Assembly (NCBI RefSeq): GCF_051014445.1
Contig: NC_135134.1
Span: 4,121,672-4,185,671 of the forward strand
From: Colletes latitarsis
Taxonomy: Eukaryota > Arthropoda > Insecta > Hymenoptera > Colletidae
Direction: 5' to 3'
Length of the DNA stretch: 64,000 bases
Below, piece by piece: positions 11,263 through 23,500 of the stretch (its first letter is position 1; each line of letters begins with the position of its first letter). The notes beneath the pieces are model-generated. The model was not told where the DNA came from. It ran no database searches and saw only the letters and a list, made by a program, of their open reading frames with translations. Both the position numbers and the translations under genes were made by a program.

Positions 11263-11438
11263 CCTCTAATATACTATTCGGAACCAGCTTCTATTGACTG
11301 TTTCAGTGTGGTACCACATCACTACGTGATACAAACCAGAAAAAGGCCAGGATCTGGCCAACAAGTATGCGGAAAATACGATAGTACGGGCCGGATGATT
11401 GCAAATACCAGAACTAACCCAAACATAACCAGCGTTAT
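11263..11438. repeat. Representative monomer, TACTATTCGGAACCAGCTTC variant
   Basis: Diagnostics are CTCTAATATACTATTCGG, CCAGCTTCTATTGACTG, TTTCAGTGTGGTACCACATC and ACTACGTGATACAAACC, with a perfect GGCCAGGATCTGGCC dyad and GTATGCGGAAAATACG. It is very frequent at 28-34 kb and 57-61 kb, where it forms part of the youngest HORs. Confidence 0.85.
11345..11359. other. 15-bp interrupted dyad GGCCAGGATCTGGCC (example of a recurrent site)
   Basis: Six-base arms GGCCAG and CTGGCC flank GAT, at monomer positions 83-97. The dyad is perfect in AAAGGCCAGG monomers and has one mismatched arm pair in the AAAGCCCAGG majority. It lies beside the segment where several A/B breakpoints fall. Confidence 0.85.
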
Positions 11439-13807
11439 CCTCCAAAATATTCATCGCAACCAGGTTTAATTGCCTGCTTCGGTGTGGAACCACATTACGA
11501 CGGGATACAAACCCCAAAAAACCCAAGATCTGGCCAACAAGTACGCGAAAATTGCGAAAGTACGAGCCAGAAGAAGGCAAATACAAGAACTAACCCAGAC
11601 ATAACCAGCGTTATCCTCCAAAATATTGATCGCAACCAGGATTAATTGACTGTTTCGGTCTGGTACCACATTACTACGTGGTCCAAGCCAGGAAAAGGCC
11701 AGGATCTGGCCAACAAGTATGCGAAAAATGCGAAAGTGCGAGCCAGATGAGGGCAAGTCCCAGACCTAACCGAGACATAACCGGCGTTATCCTCTAAAAT
11801 ATTAATCGCAACCAGGTTTAATTGACTGTTTCGGTGTGGTACCGCATTACTGCGTGATCCAAACCAGAAAAAGGCCCGGATCTGGCCAACAAGTATGCGA
11901 GAAACGCGAAAGTATGAGCCAGAGGATTGCATATACCAGAACTAACCGAGACATAACCAGCGTTCTCCTCTAAAATAATAATCGGAACCAGGTTTATTTG
12001 ACTGTTTCAGTGTGGTACCACATTACTACGTGATCCAAACCAGAAAAAGCCCAGGATCTGGACAATAAGTATGCGCAAAATGCGAAATTACGAGCCAGAT
12101 GAGGGCAAATCCCAGACCTAACCGAGATATAACCGGCGTTGTTCTCTAAAATATTAATCGAAACCAGGTTAGTTGACTGTTTCGGTGTGGAACGTCATTA
12201 TTACGGGATCCAAACCAGAAAAATCCCAGGATCTGGCCAACAAGTATACGAAAAACGAGAAAGTATGAGCCAGATGATTGCAAATACCAGAACTAACCCA
12301 GACGTAACCTGCGTTATCCTCTAAAATACTATTCGGAACCAGGTTTAATTGACTTTTTCGGTATCGTAACGCTTTACTACGTGATCCAAACCAGAAAAAG
12401 CCCAGGATCTGGCCAACATGTATGCGAAAAATGCGAAGGTACGAGCCAGATGAGGGCAAATACCAGACCTAACCCAGGCATAACCGGCGTTATCCTCTAA
12501 AGTATTAATCGCAACCAGGTTTAATTGACTGTTACTGTGTGGTACCGCATTACTACGTGATCCAAACCAGAAAAAGCCCAGGATCTGGCCAACAAGTATG
12601 CGAGAAATGCGAAAGTACGAGCCAGATAAGGGCAATTCCCAGACCTAACCCAGGCATAACCGGCGTTATCCGCTAAAATATTAATCGCAACCAGGTTTAA
12701 TTGACTGTTTCGGTCTGGTACCACATTACTACGTGGTCCAAGCCAGGAAAAGGCCAGGATCTGGCCAACAAGTATGCGAAAAATACGAAAGTGCGAGCCA
12801 GATGAGGGCAAGTCCCAGACCTAACCGAGACATAACCGGCGTTATCCTCTAAAATATTAATCGCAACCAGGTTTAATTGACTGTTTCGGTGTGGTACCGC
12901 ATTACTACGTGATGCAAACCAGAAAAAGGCCCGGATCTGGCCAACAAGTATGCGAGAAACGCGAAAGTATGAGCCAGAGGATTGCATATACCAGTACTAA
13001 CCGAGACATAACCAGCGTTCTCCTCTAAAATAATAATCGGAACCAGGTTTATTTGACTGTTTCAGTGTGGCACCACATTACTACGTGATCCAAACCAGAA
13101 AAAGCCCAGGATCTGGACAATAAGTATGCGCAAAATGCGAAATTACGAGCCAGATGATGGCAAATCCCAGACCTAACCGAGATATAACCGGCGCTGTTCT
13201 CTAAAATATTAATCGAAACCAGGTTTAATTGACTGGTTCGGTGTGGAACGTCATTATTACGGGATCCAAACCAGAAAAATCCCAGGATCAGGCCAACAAG
13301 TATACGAAAAACGCGAAAGTATGAGCCAGATGATTGCAAATACCAGAACTAACCCAGACGTAACCTGCGTTATCCTCTAAAATACTATTCGGAACCAGGT
13401 TTAATTGACTTTTTCGGTATGGTACCGCATTACTACGTGATCCAAACCAGAAAAAGCCCAGGATCTGGCCAACAAGTATGCGAAAAATGCGAAGGTACGA
13501 GCCAGATGAGGGCAACTACCAGACCTAACCCAGGCATAACCGGCGTTATCCTCTAAAATATTAATCGCAACCAGGTTTAATTGACTGTTACGGTGTGGTA
13601 CCGCATTACTACGTGATCCAAACCAGAAAAAGCCCTGGATCTGGCCAACAGGTATGCGAGAAATGCGAAGGTACGAGCCAGATGACGGCAAATCCCAGAC
13701 CTAACCGAGATATAACCGGCGTTGTCCTCTAAAATATTAATCGAAACCAGGTTTAATTGACTGTTTCGGTGTGGAACGTCAGTATTACGGGATCCAAACC
13801 AGAAAAA

Positions 13808-14159
13808 ACCCTGTATCTGGCCAAGAAGTATGCGGAGAACGCGAAAGTATGAGCCAGATGATTGCAAATCCCAGACCTAACCGAGACATAACCGGCGCTA
13901 TCCGCTAAAATATTAATCGCAACCAGGTTTAATTGACTGTTTCGGTCTGGTACCACATTACTACGTGGTCCAAGCCAGGAAAAGGCCAGGATCTGGCCAA
14001 CAAGTATGCGAAAAATGCGAAAGTGCGAGCCAGATGAGGGCAAGTCCCATACCTAACCGAGACATAACCGGCGTTATCCTCTAAAATATAAATCGCAACC
14101 AGGTTTAATTGACTGTTTCGGTGTGGAACAACATTACGACGGGATACAAACCCGAAAAA
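13808..14159. repeat. Two monomers present in HOR copy 2, absent from copy 1
   Basis: The offset between the two Region II copies changes from 3,167 to 3,519 bp exactly across this 352-bp interval, which equals two monomers. The inserted or retained sequence contains CCCTGTATCTGGCCAAGAAG followed by the GGTCTGGTACC and GTGGTCCAAGCC variant. The hybrid junction at 10,641 in copy 1 suggests copy 1 lost them. Confidence 0.85.
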
Positions 14160-14253
14160 GCCCTGGATATGGCCAACAAGTATGCGAGAAATGCGAAAGT
14201 ACGAGCCAGATGAGGGCAAATCCCAGACCTACCCGAGACATAACCGTCGTTAT

Positions 14254-14429
14254 CCTCTAAAATATTAATCGCAACCGGGTTTAATTGACTGTTTCGGTGT
14301 GGTACCGCAGTACTACGTGATTCGAACCGGAAAAAGCCCAGGATCTTGCCAACAAGTAGCCGAAAAATGCGAGGGTACGAGCCAGATGAGGGCAAATCCC
14401 AGACCTAACCGAGACATAACCGGCGTTAT
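14254..14429. repeat. Representative monomer, CCGGGTTTAATTG / CTTGCCAACAAGTAG variant
   Basis: Diagnostics are CAACCGGGTTTAATTGACTG, TACCGCAGTACTACGTGATT, GGATCTTGCCAACAAGTAGC and GCGAGGGTACG. The adenine after AAGT gives TAG in place of TATG, which removes the TATGCG seen in most monomers. Related copies are at 16,390, 20,435 and 25,890 and in Region IV. Confidence 0.83.
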
Positions 14430-16178
14430 CCTCCAAAATATTAATCGCAACCAGGTTTAATGGACTGTTACGGTGTGGTACCGCATTACTACGTGATCCA
14501 AACCAGAAAAAGCCCAGGATTTGGCCAACAAGTATGCGAAAAATGCGAAAGTACGCGCCAGATGATTGCAAATGCCAGAACTAATCCAACCATAACCAGC
14601 GTTATCCTCCAAAATATTCATCGCAACCAGGTTTCATTGACTGCTTCGGTGTGGAACCACATTATGACGGAATCAAAACCACAAAAAACCCAAGATCTGG
14701 CCAACAAGTACGCGAAAATTGCGAAATTACGTGCCAGATGATTGCAAATACCAGAACTAACCCAGACGTAACCTGCGTTATCCTCTAATATACTATTCGG
14801 AACCAGCTTCTATTGACTGTTTCAGTGTGGTACCACATCACTACGTGATACAAACCAGAAAAAGGCCAGGATCTGGCCAACAAGTATGCGGAAAATACGA
14901 TAGTACGGGCCGGATGATTGCAAATACCAGAACTAACCCAAACATAACCAGCGTTATCCTCCAAAATATTCATCGCAACCAGGTTTAATTGCCTGCTTCG
15001 GTGTGGAACCACATTACGACGGGATACAAACCCCAAAAAACCCAAGATCTGGCCAACAAGTACGCGAAAATTGCGAAAGTACGAGCCAGAAGAAGGCAAA
15101 TACAAGAACTAACCCAGACATAACCAGCGTTATCCTCCAAAATATTGATCGCAACCAGGATTAATTGACTGTTTCGGTCTGGTACCACATTACTACGTGG
15201 TCCAAGCCAGGAAAAGGCCAGGATCTGGCCAACAAGTATGCGAAAAATGCGAAAGTGCGAGCCAGATGAGGGCAAGTCCCAGACATAACCGAGACATAAC
15301 CGGCGTTATCCTCTAAAATATTAATCGCAACCAGGTTTAATTGACTGTTTCGGTGTGGTACCGCATTACTGCGTGATCCAAACCAGAAAAAGGCCCGGAT
15401 CTGGCCAACAAGTATGCGAGAAACGCGAAAGTATGAGCCAGAGGATTGCATATACCAGAACTATCCGAGACATAACCAGCGTTCTCCTCTAAAATAATAA
15501 TCGGAACCAGGTTTATTTGACTGCTTCAGTGTGGCACCACATTATTACGTGATCCAAACCAGAAAAAGCCCAGGATCTGGACAATAAGTATGCGCAAAAT
15601 GCGAAATTACGAGCCAGATGAGGGCAAATCCCAGACCTAACCGAGATATAACCGGCGTTGTTCTCTAAAATATTAATCGAAACCAGGTTTAATTGACTGT
15701 CTCGGTGTGGAACGTCATTATTACGGGATCCAAACCAGAAAAATCCCAGGATCAGGCCAACAAGTATACGAAAAACGCGAAAGTATGAGCCAGATGATTG
15801 CAAATACCAGAACTAACCCAGACGTAACCTGCGTTATCCTCTAAAATACTATTCGGAACCAGGTTTAATTGACTTTTTCGGTATGGTACCGCATTACTAC
15901 GTGATCCAAACCAGAAAAAGCCCAGGATCTGGCCAACAAGTATGCGAAAAATGCGAAGGTACGAGCCAGATGAGGGCAACTACCAGACCTAACCGAGATA
16001 TAACCGGCGTTGTCCTCTAAAATATTAATCGAAACCAGGTTTAATTGACTGTTTCGGTGTGGAACGTCAGTATTACGGGATCCAAACCAGAAAAAACCCA
16101 GGATCTGGCCAACAAGTACGCGAAAATTGCGAAAGTACGAGCCACAAGAAGGCAAATACAAGAACTAACCCAGACATA

Positions 16179-17470
16179 ACCGGCGTTATCCTCTAAAATA
16201 TAAATCGCAACCAGGTTTAATTGACTGTTTCGGTGTGGAACCACATTACGACGGGATACAAACCCGAAAAAGCCCTGGATATGGCCAACAAGTATGCCAG
16301 AAATGCGAAAGTACGAGCCAGATGAGGGCAAATCCCAGACCTAACCGAGACATAACCGGCGTTATCCTGTAAAATATTAATCGCAACCGGGTTTAATTGA
16401 CTGTTTCGGTGTGGTACCGCAGTACTACGTGATCCGAACCAGAAAAAGCCCAGGATCTTGCCAACAAGTAGCCGAAAAATGCGAGGGTACGAGCCAGATG
16501 AGGGCAAATCCCAGACCTAACTGAGACATAACCGGCGTTATCCCCCAAAATATTAATCGCAACCAGGTTTAATGGACTGTTACGGTGTGGTACCGCATTA
16601 CTACGTGATCCAAACCAGAAAAAGCCCAGGATTTGGCCAACAAGTATGCGAAAAATGCGAAAGTACGCGCCAGATGATTGCAAATGCCAGAACTAACCCA
16701 AACATAACCAGCGTTATCCTCCAAAATATTCATCGCAACCAGGTTTCATTGACTGCTTCGGTGTGGAACCACATTATGACGGAATCCAAACCACAAAAAA
16801 CCCAAGATCTGGCCAACAAGTATGCGAAAATTGCGAAATTACGTGCCAGATGATTGCAAATACCAGAACTAACCCAGACGTAACCTGCGTTATCCTCTAA
16901 TATACTATTCGGAACCAGCTTCTATTGACTGTTTCAGTGTGGTACCACATCACTACGTGATACAAACCAGAAAAAGGCCAGGATCTGGCCAACAAGTATG
17001 CGGAAAATACGATAGTACGAGCCGGATGATTGCAAATACCAGAACTAACCCAAACATAACCAGCGTTATCCTCCAAAATATTCATCGCAACCAGGTTTAA
17101 TTGCCTGCGTCGGTGTGGAACCACATTACGCCGGGATACAAACCACAAAAAACCCAAGATCTGGCCAACAAGTACGCGAAAATTGCGAAAGTACGAGCCA
17201 CAAGAAGGCAAATACAAGAACTAACCCAGACATAACCAGCGTTATCCTCCAAAATATTGATCGCAACCAGGATTAATTGACTGTTTCGGTCTGGTACCAC
17301 ATTACTACGTGGTCCAAGCCAGGAAAAGGCCAGGATCTGGCCAACAAGTATGCGAAAAATGCGAAAGTGCGAGCCAGATGAGGGCAAGTCCCAGACCTAA
17401 CCGAGACATAACCGGCGTTATCCTCTAAAATATTAATCGCAACCAGGTTTAATTGACTGCTTCGGTGTGG
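16179..17470. repeat. Region II HOR partial copy 3 (12-monomer offset from copy 2)
   Basis: About 1.3 kb matches 14,067-15,358 at an offset of exactly 2,112 bp. The match starts at the shared mark AAAATATAAATCGCAACC and includes the ATGGACTGTTACGG monomer. It ends near 17,470, where this copy continues with GGAACGTCATTATCACGGG. After a short foreign segment, 17,730-18,090 again matches the material near 15,620-15,980 at the same offset, so copy 3 is a patched version of copy 2. Confidence 0.83.
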
Positions 17471-17976
17471 AACGTCATTATCACGGGATCCAAACCAGAA
17501 AAAGCCCAGGATCTGGCCAACATGTATGCGAAAAATGCGAAGGTACGAGCCAGATGAGGGCAAATACCAGACCTAACCCAGGCATAACCGGCGTTATCCT
17601 CTAAAGTATTAATCGCAACCAGGTTTAATTGACTGTTACGGTGTGGTACCGCATTACTACGTGATCCAAACCAGAAAAAGCCCTGGATCTGGCCAACAGG
17701 TATGCGAGAAATGCGAAGGTACGAGCCAGATGAGTGCAAATCCCAGACCTAACCGAGATATAACCGGCGTTGTTGTCTAAAATATTAATCGAAACCAGGT
17801 TTAATTGACTGTTTCGGTGTGGAACGTCATTATTACGGGATCCAAACCAGAAAAATCCCAGGATCTGGCCAACAAGTATACGAAAAACGCGAAAGTATGA
17901 GCCAGATGATTGCAAATACCAGAACTAACCCAGACGTAACCTGCGTTATCCTCTAAAATACTATTCGGAACCAGGT

Positions 17977-18971
17977 TTAATTGACTTTTTCGGTATCGTA
18001 CCGCATTACTACGTGATCTAAACCAGAAAAAGCCCAGGATCTGGCCAACAAGTATGCGAAAAATGCGAAGGTACGAGCCAGATGAGGGCAACTACCAGAC
18101 CTAACCCAGGCATAACCGGCGTTATCCTCTAAAATATTAATCGCAACCAGGTTTAATTGACTGTTACGGTGTGGTACCGCATTACTACGTGATCCAAACC
18201 AGAAAAAACCCTGGATCTGGCCAACAGGTATGCGAGAAATGCGAAGGTACGAGCCAGATGAGGGCAAATCCCAGACCTACCCGAGATATAACCGGCGTTG
18301 TCCTCTAAAATATTAATCGAAACCAGGTTTAATTGACTGTTTCGGTGTGGAACGTCAGTATTACGGGATCCAAACCAGAAAAAACCCTGTATCTGGCCAA
18401 GAAGTATGCGAAGAACGCGAAAGTATGAGCCAGATGATTGCAAATCCCAGATCTAACCGAGACATAACCGGCGTTATCCTCTAAAATATTAATCGCAACC
18501 AGGTTTAATTGACTTTTTCGGTGTGGTACCGCATTACTACGTGATCCAAACCAGAAAAAGCCCAGGATCTGGCCAACAAGTATGCGAAAAATGCGAAGGT
18601 ACGAGCCAGACGAGGGCAAATACCAGACCTAACCCAGGCATAACCGGCGTTATTCTCTAAAATATTAATCGCAACCAGGTTTAATTGACTGTTACGGTGT
18701 GGTACCGCATTACTACGTGATCCAAACCAGAAAAAGCCCTGGATCTGGCCAACAGGTATGCGAGAAATGCGAAGGTACGAGCCAGATGAGGGCAAATCCC
18801 AGACCTAACCGAGATATAACCGGCGTTGTTCTCTAAAATATTAATCGAAACCAGGTTTAATTGACTGTTTCGGTGTGGAACGTCAGTATTACGGGATCCA
18901 AACCAGAAAAAACCCTGTGTCTGGCCAAGAAGTATGCGAAGAACGCGAAAGTATGAGCCAGATGATTGCAA
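17977..18971. repeat. Local triplet HOR, 528-bp (3-monomer) tandem duplication
   Basis: Variants recur in the order GACTGTTACGGTGTGG with CAACAGGTATGCG, then CGTCAGTATTACGGG with CCAAGAAGTATGCGAAG, then a GACTTTTTCGGTG monomer. The second round starts 528 bp after the first. A few substitutions separate the two rounds (for example CCCTGTATCTGG versus CCCTGTGTCTGG). Confidence 0.82.
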
Positions 18972-19912
18972 ATCCCAGACCTAACTTAGACATAACCGGC
19001 GTTATCCTCTAAAATATTAATCGCAACCAGGTTTAATTGACTGTTTCGGTGTGGTACCGCATTACTGCGTGATCCAAACCAGAAAAAGGCCCGGATCTGG
19101 CCAACAAGTATGCGAAAAATGCGAAAGTGCGAGCCAGATGAGTGAAAATCCCAGACCTAACCGAGACATAACCGGCGTTATCCTCTAAAATATTAATCGC
19201 AACCAGGTTTAATTGACTGTTTCGGTGTGGTACCGCATTACTGCGTGATCCAAACCAGAGAAAGGCCCGGATCTGGCCAACAAGTATGCGAGAAACGCGA
19301 AAGTATGAGCCAGACGATTGCATATACCAGAACTAACCGAGACATAACCAGCGTTCTCCTCTAAAATAATAATCGGAACCAGGTTTATTTGACTGTTTCA
19401 GTGTGGTACCACATTACTACGTGATCCAAACCAGAAAAAGCACAGGATCTGGACAATAAGTATGCGCAAAATGCGAAATTACGAGCCAGATGATTGCAAA
19501 TACCAGAACTAACCCAGACGTAACCTGCGTTATCCTCTAAAATACTATTCGGAACCAGCTTCTATTGACTGTTTCAGTGTGGTACCACACCACTACGTGA
19601 TACAAACCAGAAAAAGGCCAGGATCTGGCCAACAAGTATGCGGAAAAGGCGAAAGTACCAGCCAGCTTAGGGCAAATCCCAGACCTAACCGAGATATAAC
19701 CGGCGTTGTTCTCTAAAATATTAATCGAAACCAGATTTAATTGACTGTTTCGGTGTGGAGCGTCATTATTACGGGATCCAAACCAGAAAAAACCCTGTAT
19801 CTGGCCAAGAAGTATGCGAAGAACGCGAAAGTATGAGCGAGATGATTGCAAATCCCAGACCTAACCGAGATATAACCGGCGTTATCCTCTAAAATATTAA
19901 TCGCAACCAGGT

Positions 19913-20555
19913 TTAATTGACTTTTTCGGTGTGGTACCGCATTACTACGTGATCCAAACTAGAAAAAGCCCAGGATCTGGCCAACACGTGTGCGAGAAAT
20001 GCGAAAGTACGAGCCAGAAGAGGGCAAATCCCAGACCTAACCCAGGCATAACCGGCGTTATCCTCTAAAATATTAATCGCAACCAGGTTTAATTGACTGT
20101 TTCTGTCTGGTACCACATTACTACGTGGTCCAAGCCAGCAAAAGGCCAGGATCTGGCCAACAAGTATGCGAAAAATGCGAAAGTACGAGCCAGATAAGGG
20201 CAAATTCCAGACCTAACCGAGTCATAACCAGCGTTATCCCCTAAAATATTAATCGCAAACAGGTTTAATTGACTGTTTCGGTGTGGAACCACATTACGAC
20301 GGGATACAAACCCGAAAAAGCCCTGGATATGGCCAACAAGTATACGAGAAATGCAAAAGTACGAGCCAGATGAGGGCAAATCCCAGACCTAACCGAGACA
20401 TAACCGGCGTTATCCTCTAAAATATTACTCGCAACCGGGTTTAATTGACTGTTTCGGTGTGGTACCGCAGTACTACGTGATCCGAACCAGAAAAAGCCCA
20501 GGATCTTGCCAACAAGTAGGCGAAAAATGCGAAGGTACGAGCCAGATGAGGGCAA
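19913..20555. repeat. Block A internal HOR segment (partner 25,367-26,009)
   Basis: About 3.5 monomers recur at an offset of 5,454 bp (31 monomers minus 2 bp). They include CACGTGTGCGAGAAATGCG, GTGGTCCAAGCC with a C or G change in the following CCAGCAAAAGG, the CATTACGACGGGATAC monomer with CCTGGATATGGCC, and the CCGGGTTTAATTG monomer with CTTGCCAACAAGTAGGCG. The same four-variant order appears in block B at 48,065 and 53,696. Confidence 0.82.
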
Positions 20556-23500
20556 ATCCCAGGCCTAACCGAGACATAACCGGCGTTATCCTCCAAAATA
20601 TTAATCGCAACCAGGTTTAATTGACTGTTACGGTGTGGTACCGCATTACTACGTGATCCAAACCAGAAAAAGCCCTGGATCTGGCCAACAGGTATGCGAG
20701 AAATGCGAAATTACGAGCCAGATGATTGCAAATACCAGAACTAACCCAGACATAACCAGCGTTACCCTCTAAAATACTAACCGGAACCAGCTTTTATTGA
20801 CTGTTTCAGTGTGGTGCCACATTACTACGTGATCCAAGCCAGAAAAAGCCCAGGATCTGGCCAACAAGTACGCGAAAATTGCGAAAGTACGAGCCAGAAG
20901 AAGGCAAATACGAGAACTAGCCCAGACATAACCAGCGTTATCCTCTAAAATATTAATCGCACCCAGGTTTAATTGACTTTTTCGGTGTGGTACCGCATTA
21001 CTACGTAATCCAAACCAGGAGAAACCCAGGATCTTGCCAAAAGCGAGGCGAAATATGCGAAAGTACGAGCCAGATGAGGGCAAATCCCAGACCTAACCCA
21101 GGCATACCCGGTGTTATCCTCTAAAATATTAATCGCAACGAGGTTTAATTGACTGTTTCGGTGTGGTACCGCAGTAGTACGTGATCCGAACCAGAAAAAG
21201 CCCAGGATTTTGCCAACAAGTAGGCGAAAAATGCGAAGGTACGAGCCAGATGAGGGCAAATCCCAGTCCTAAGCGAGACATAACCGGCGTTATCCTCCAA
21301 AATATTGATCGCAGCCAGGTTTAATTGACTGTTACGGTGTGGTACCGCATTACTACGTGATCCAAACCAGAAAAAGCCCAGGATCTGGCCAAGAAGTATG
21401 CGAAGAACGCGAAAGTATGAGCCAGAGGATTGCATATACCAGAACTAACCGAGACATACCAGCGTTCTCCTCTAAAATAATAATCGGAACCAGGTTTATT
21501 TGACTGTTTCAGTGTGGTACCACATTACTACGTGATCCAAACCAGAAGAAGCCCAGGATCTGGACAACAAGTATGCGCAAAATGCGAAATTACGAGCCAG
21601 ATGAGGGAAAATCCCAGACCTAACCGAGACATAACCGGTGTTATCCTCTTAAATATTAATCGCCACCAGGTTTAATTGACTGTTTCGGTGTGGTACCGCA
21701 TTACTGCGTATCCAAACCAGAAAAAGGCCCGGATCTGGCCAACAAGTATGCGAGAAACGCGAAAGTATGAGCCAGAGGATTGCATATACCAGAACTAACC
21801 GAGACATAACCAGCGTTCTCCTCCAAAATAATAATCGGAACCAGGTTTATCTGACTGTCTCAGTGTGGTACCACATTACTACGTGATCCAAACCAGAAAA
21901 AGCCCAGGATCTGGACAATAAGTATGCGCAAAATGCGAAATTACGAGCCAGATGAGGGAAAATCCCAGACCTAACCGAGACATAACCGGCGTTATCCTCT
22001 TAAACATTAATCGACACCAGGTTTAGTTGTCTGTTTCCGTGTGGAACCTCATTACTACGGGATCCAAACTAGAAAAACCCCAGGATCTGGCCAACAAGTA
22101 TACGAAAAACGCGAAAGTATGAGCCAGATGATTGCAAATACCAGAACTAACCCAGACGTAACCTGCGTTATCCTCTAAAATATTAATCGCAACCAGGTTT
22201 AATTGACTGTTTCGGTGTGGAACCACATTACGACGGGATATAAACCCGAAAAAGCCCTGGATATGGCCAACAAGTATGCGAGAAATGCGAAAGTACGAGC
22301 CAGATGAGGGCAAATCCCAGACCTAACCGAGACATAACCGGCGTTACCCTCTAAAATATTACTCGCAACCGGGTTTAATTGACTGTTTCGGTGTGGTACC
22401 GCAGTACTACGAGATCCGAACCAGAAAAAGCCCAGGATCTTGCCAACAAGTAGGCGAAAAATGCGAAGGTACGAGCCAGATGAGGGCAAATCCCAGACCT
22501 AACCGAGACATAACCGGCGTTATCCTCCAAAATATTAATCGCAACCAGGTTTAATTGACTGTTACGGTGTGGTACCGCACTACTACGTGATCCAAACCAG
22601 AAAAAGCCCAGGATTTGGCCAACAAGTATGCGAAAAATGCGAAAGTACGAGCCAGATGATTGCAAATGCCTGAACTAACCCAAACATAACCAGCGTTATC
22701 CTCCAAAATATTCATCGCAACCAGGTTGCATGGACTGCTTCGGTGTGGAACCACATTATGACGGAATCCAAACCACAAAAAACCCAAGATCTGGCCAACA
22801 AGTACGCGAAAATTGCGAAATTACGAGCCAGATGATTGCAAATACCAGAACTAACCCAGACGTAACCTGCGTTATCCTCTAATATACTATTCGGAACCAG
22901 CTTCTATTGACTGTTTCAGTGTGGTACCACATCACTACGTGATACAAACCAGAAAAAGGCCAGGATCTGGCCAACAAGTATGCGGAAAATGCGATAGTAC
23001 GAGCCAGATGAGGGCAAATCCCAGACCTAATCCAGGCATAACCGGCGTTATCCTCTAAAATATTAATCGCAACCAGGCTTAATTGACTGTTTCGGCGTGG
23101 AACCACATTGCGACGGGATACAAACCCGAAAAAGCCCTGGATATGGCCAACAAGTATGCGAGAAATGCGAAAGTACGAACCAGATGAGGGCAAATCCCAG
23201 ACCTAACCCAGACATAAACGGCGTTATCCTCTAAAATATTAATCGCAACCAGCTTCTATTGACTGTTTCAGTGTGGTGCCACATTACTACGTGACGCAAA
23301 CCAGAAAAAGCCCAGGATCTGGCCAACAAGTATGCGAAAAATGCGAAAGGACGAGCCAGATAAGGGCAAATCCCAGACCTAACTCAGACATAACCGGCGT
23401 TATCCTCCAAAATATTAATCGCAACCAGGTTTCATTGACTGTTACGGTGTGGTACCGCATTACTACGTGATCCAAACCAGAAAAAGCCCAGGATCTGGCC

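Larger units (their letters stand above)
9380..12470. repeat. Region II HOR copy 1, unit spacing 18 monomers (3,167 bp)
   Basis: Positions 9,380-10,640 recur at 12,547-13,807 (offset 3,167 bp), and 10,641 to about 12,470 recur at 14,160 to about 15,990 (offset 3,519-3,520 bp). The jump of 352 bp at 10,640 means copy 1 lacks two complete monomers that copy 2 has, or copy 2 gained them. The junction monomer in copy 1 is a visible hybrid: CGTCAGTATTACGGGATCC is followed by GCCCTGGGTATGGCC, a combination otherwise found in separate variants. A one-base deletion (CAGGTTAGTTGACTG) near 12,170 is private to this copy. Confidence 0.88.
12547..15990. repeat. Region II HOR copy 2, 20-monomer unit
   Basis: This copy holds the same ordered variants as 9,380-12,470, with two additional monomers (about 13,808-14,159) at the point where copy 1 has its hybrid junction. 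It includes the pair in which ATGGACTGTTACGGTG is followed by the CATTATGACGGAATCC monomer. Its second half (14,067 to about 15,358) is itself repeated 2,112 bp (12 monomers) downstream. Confidence 0.88.
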
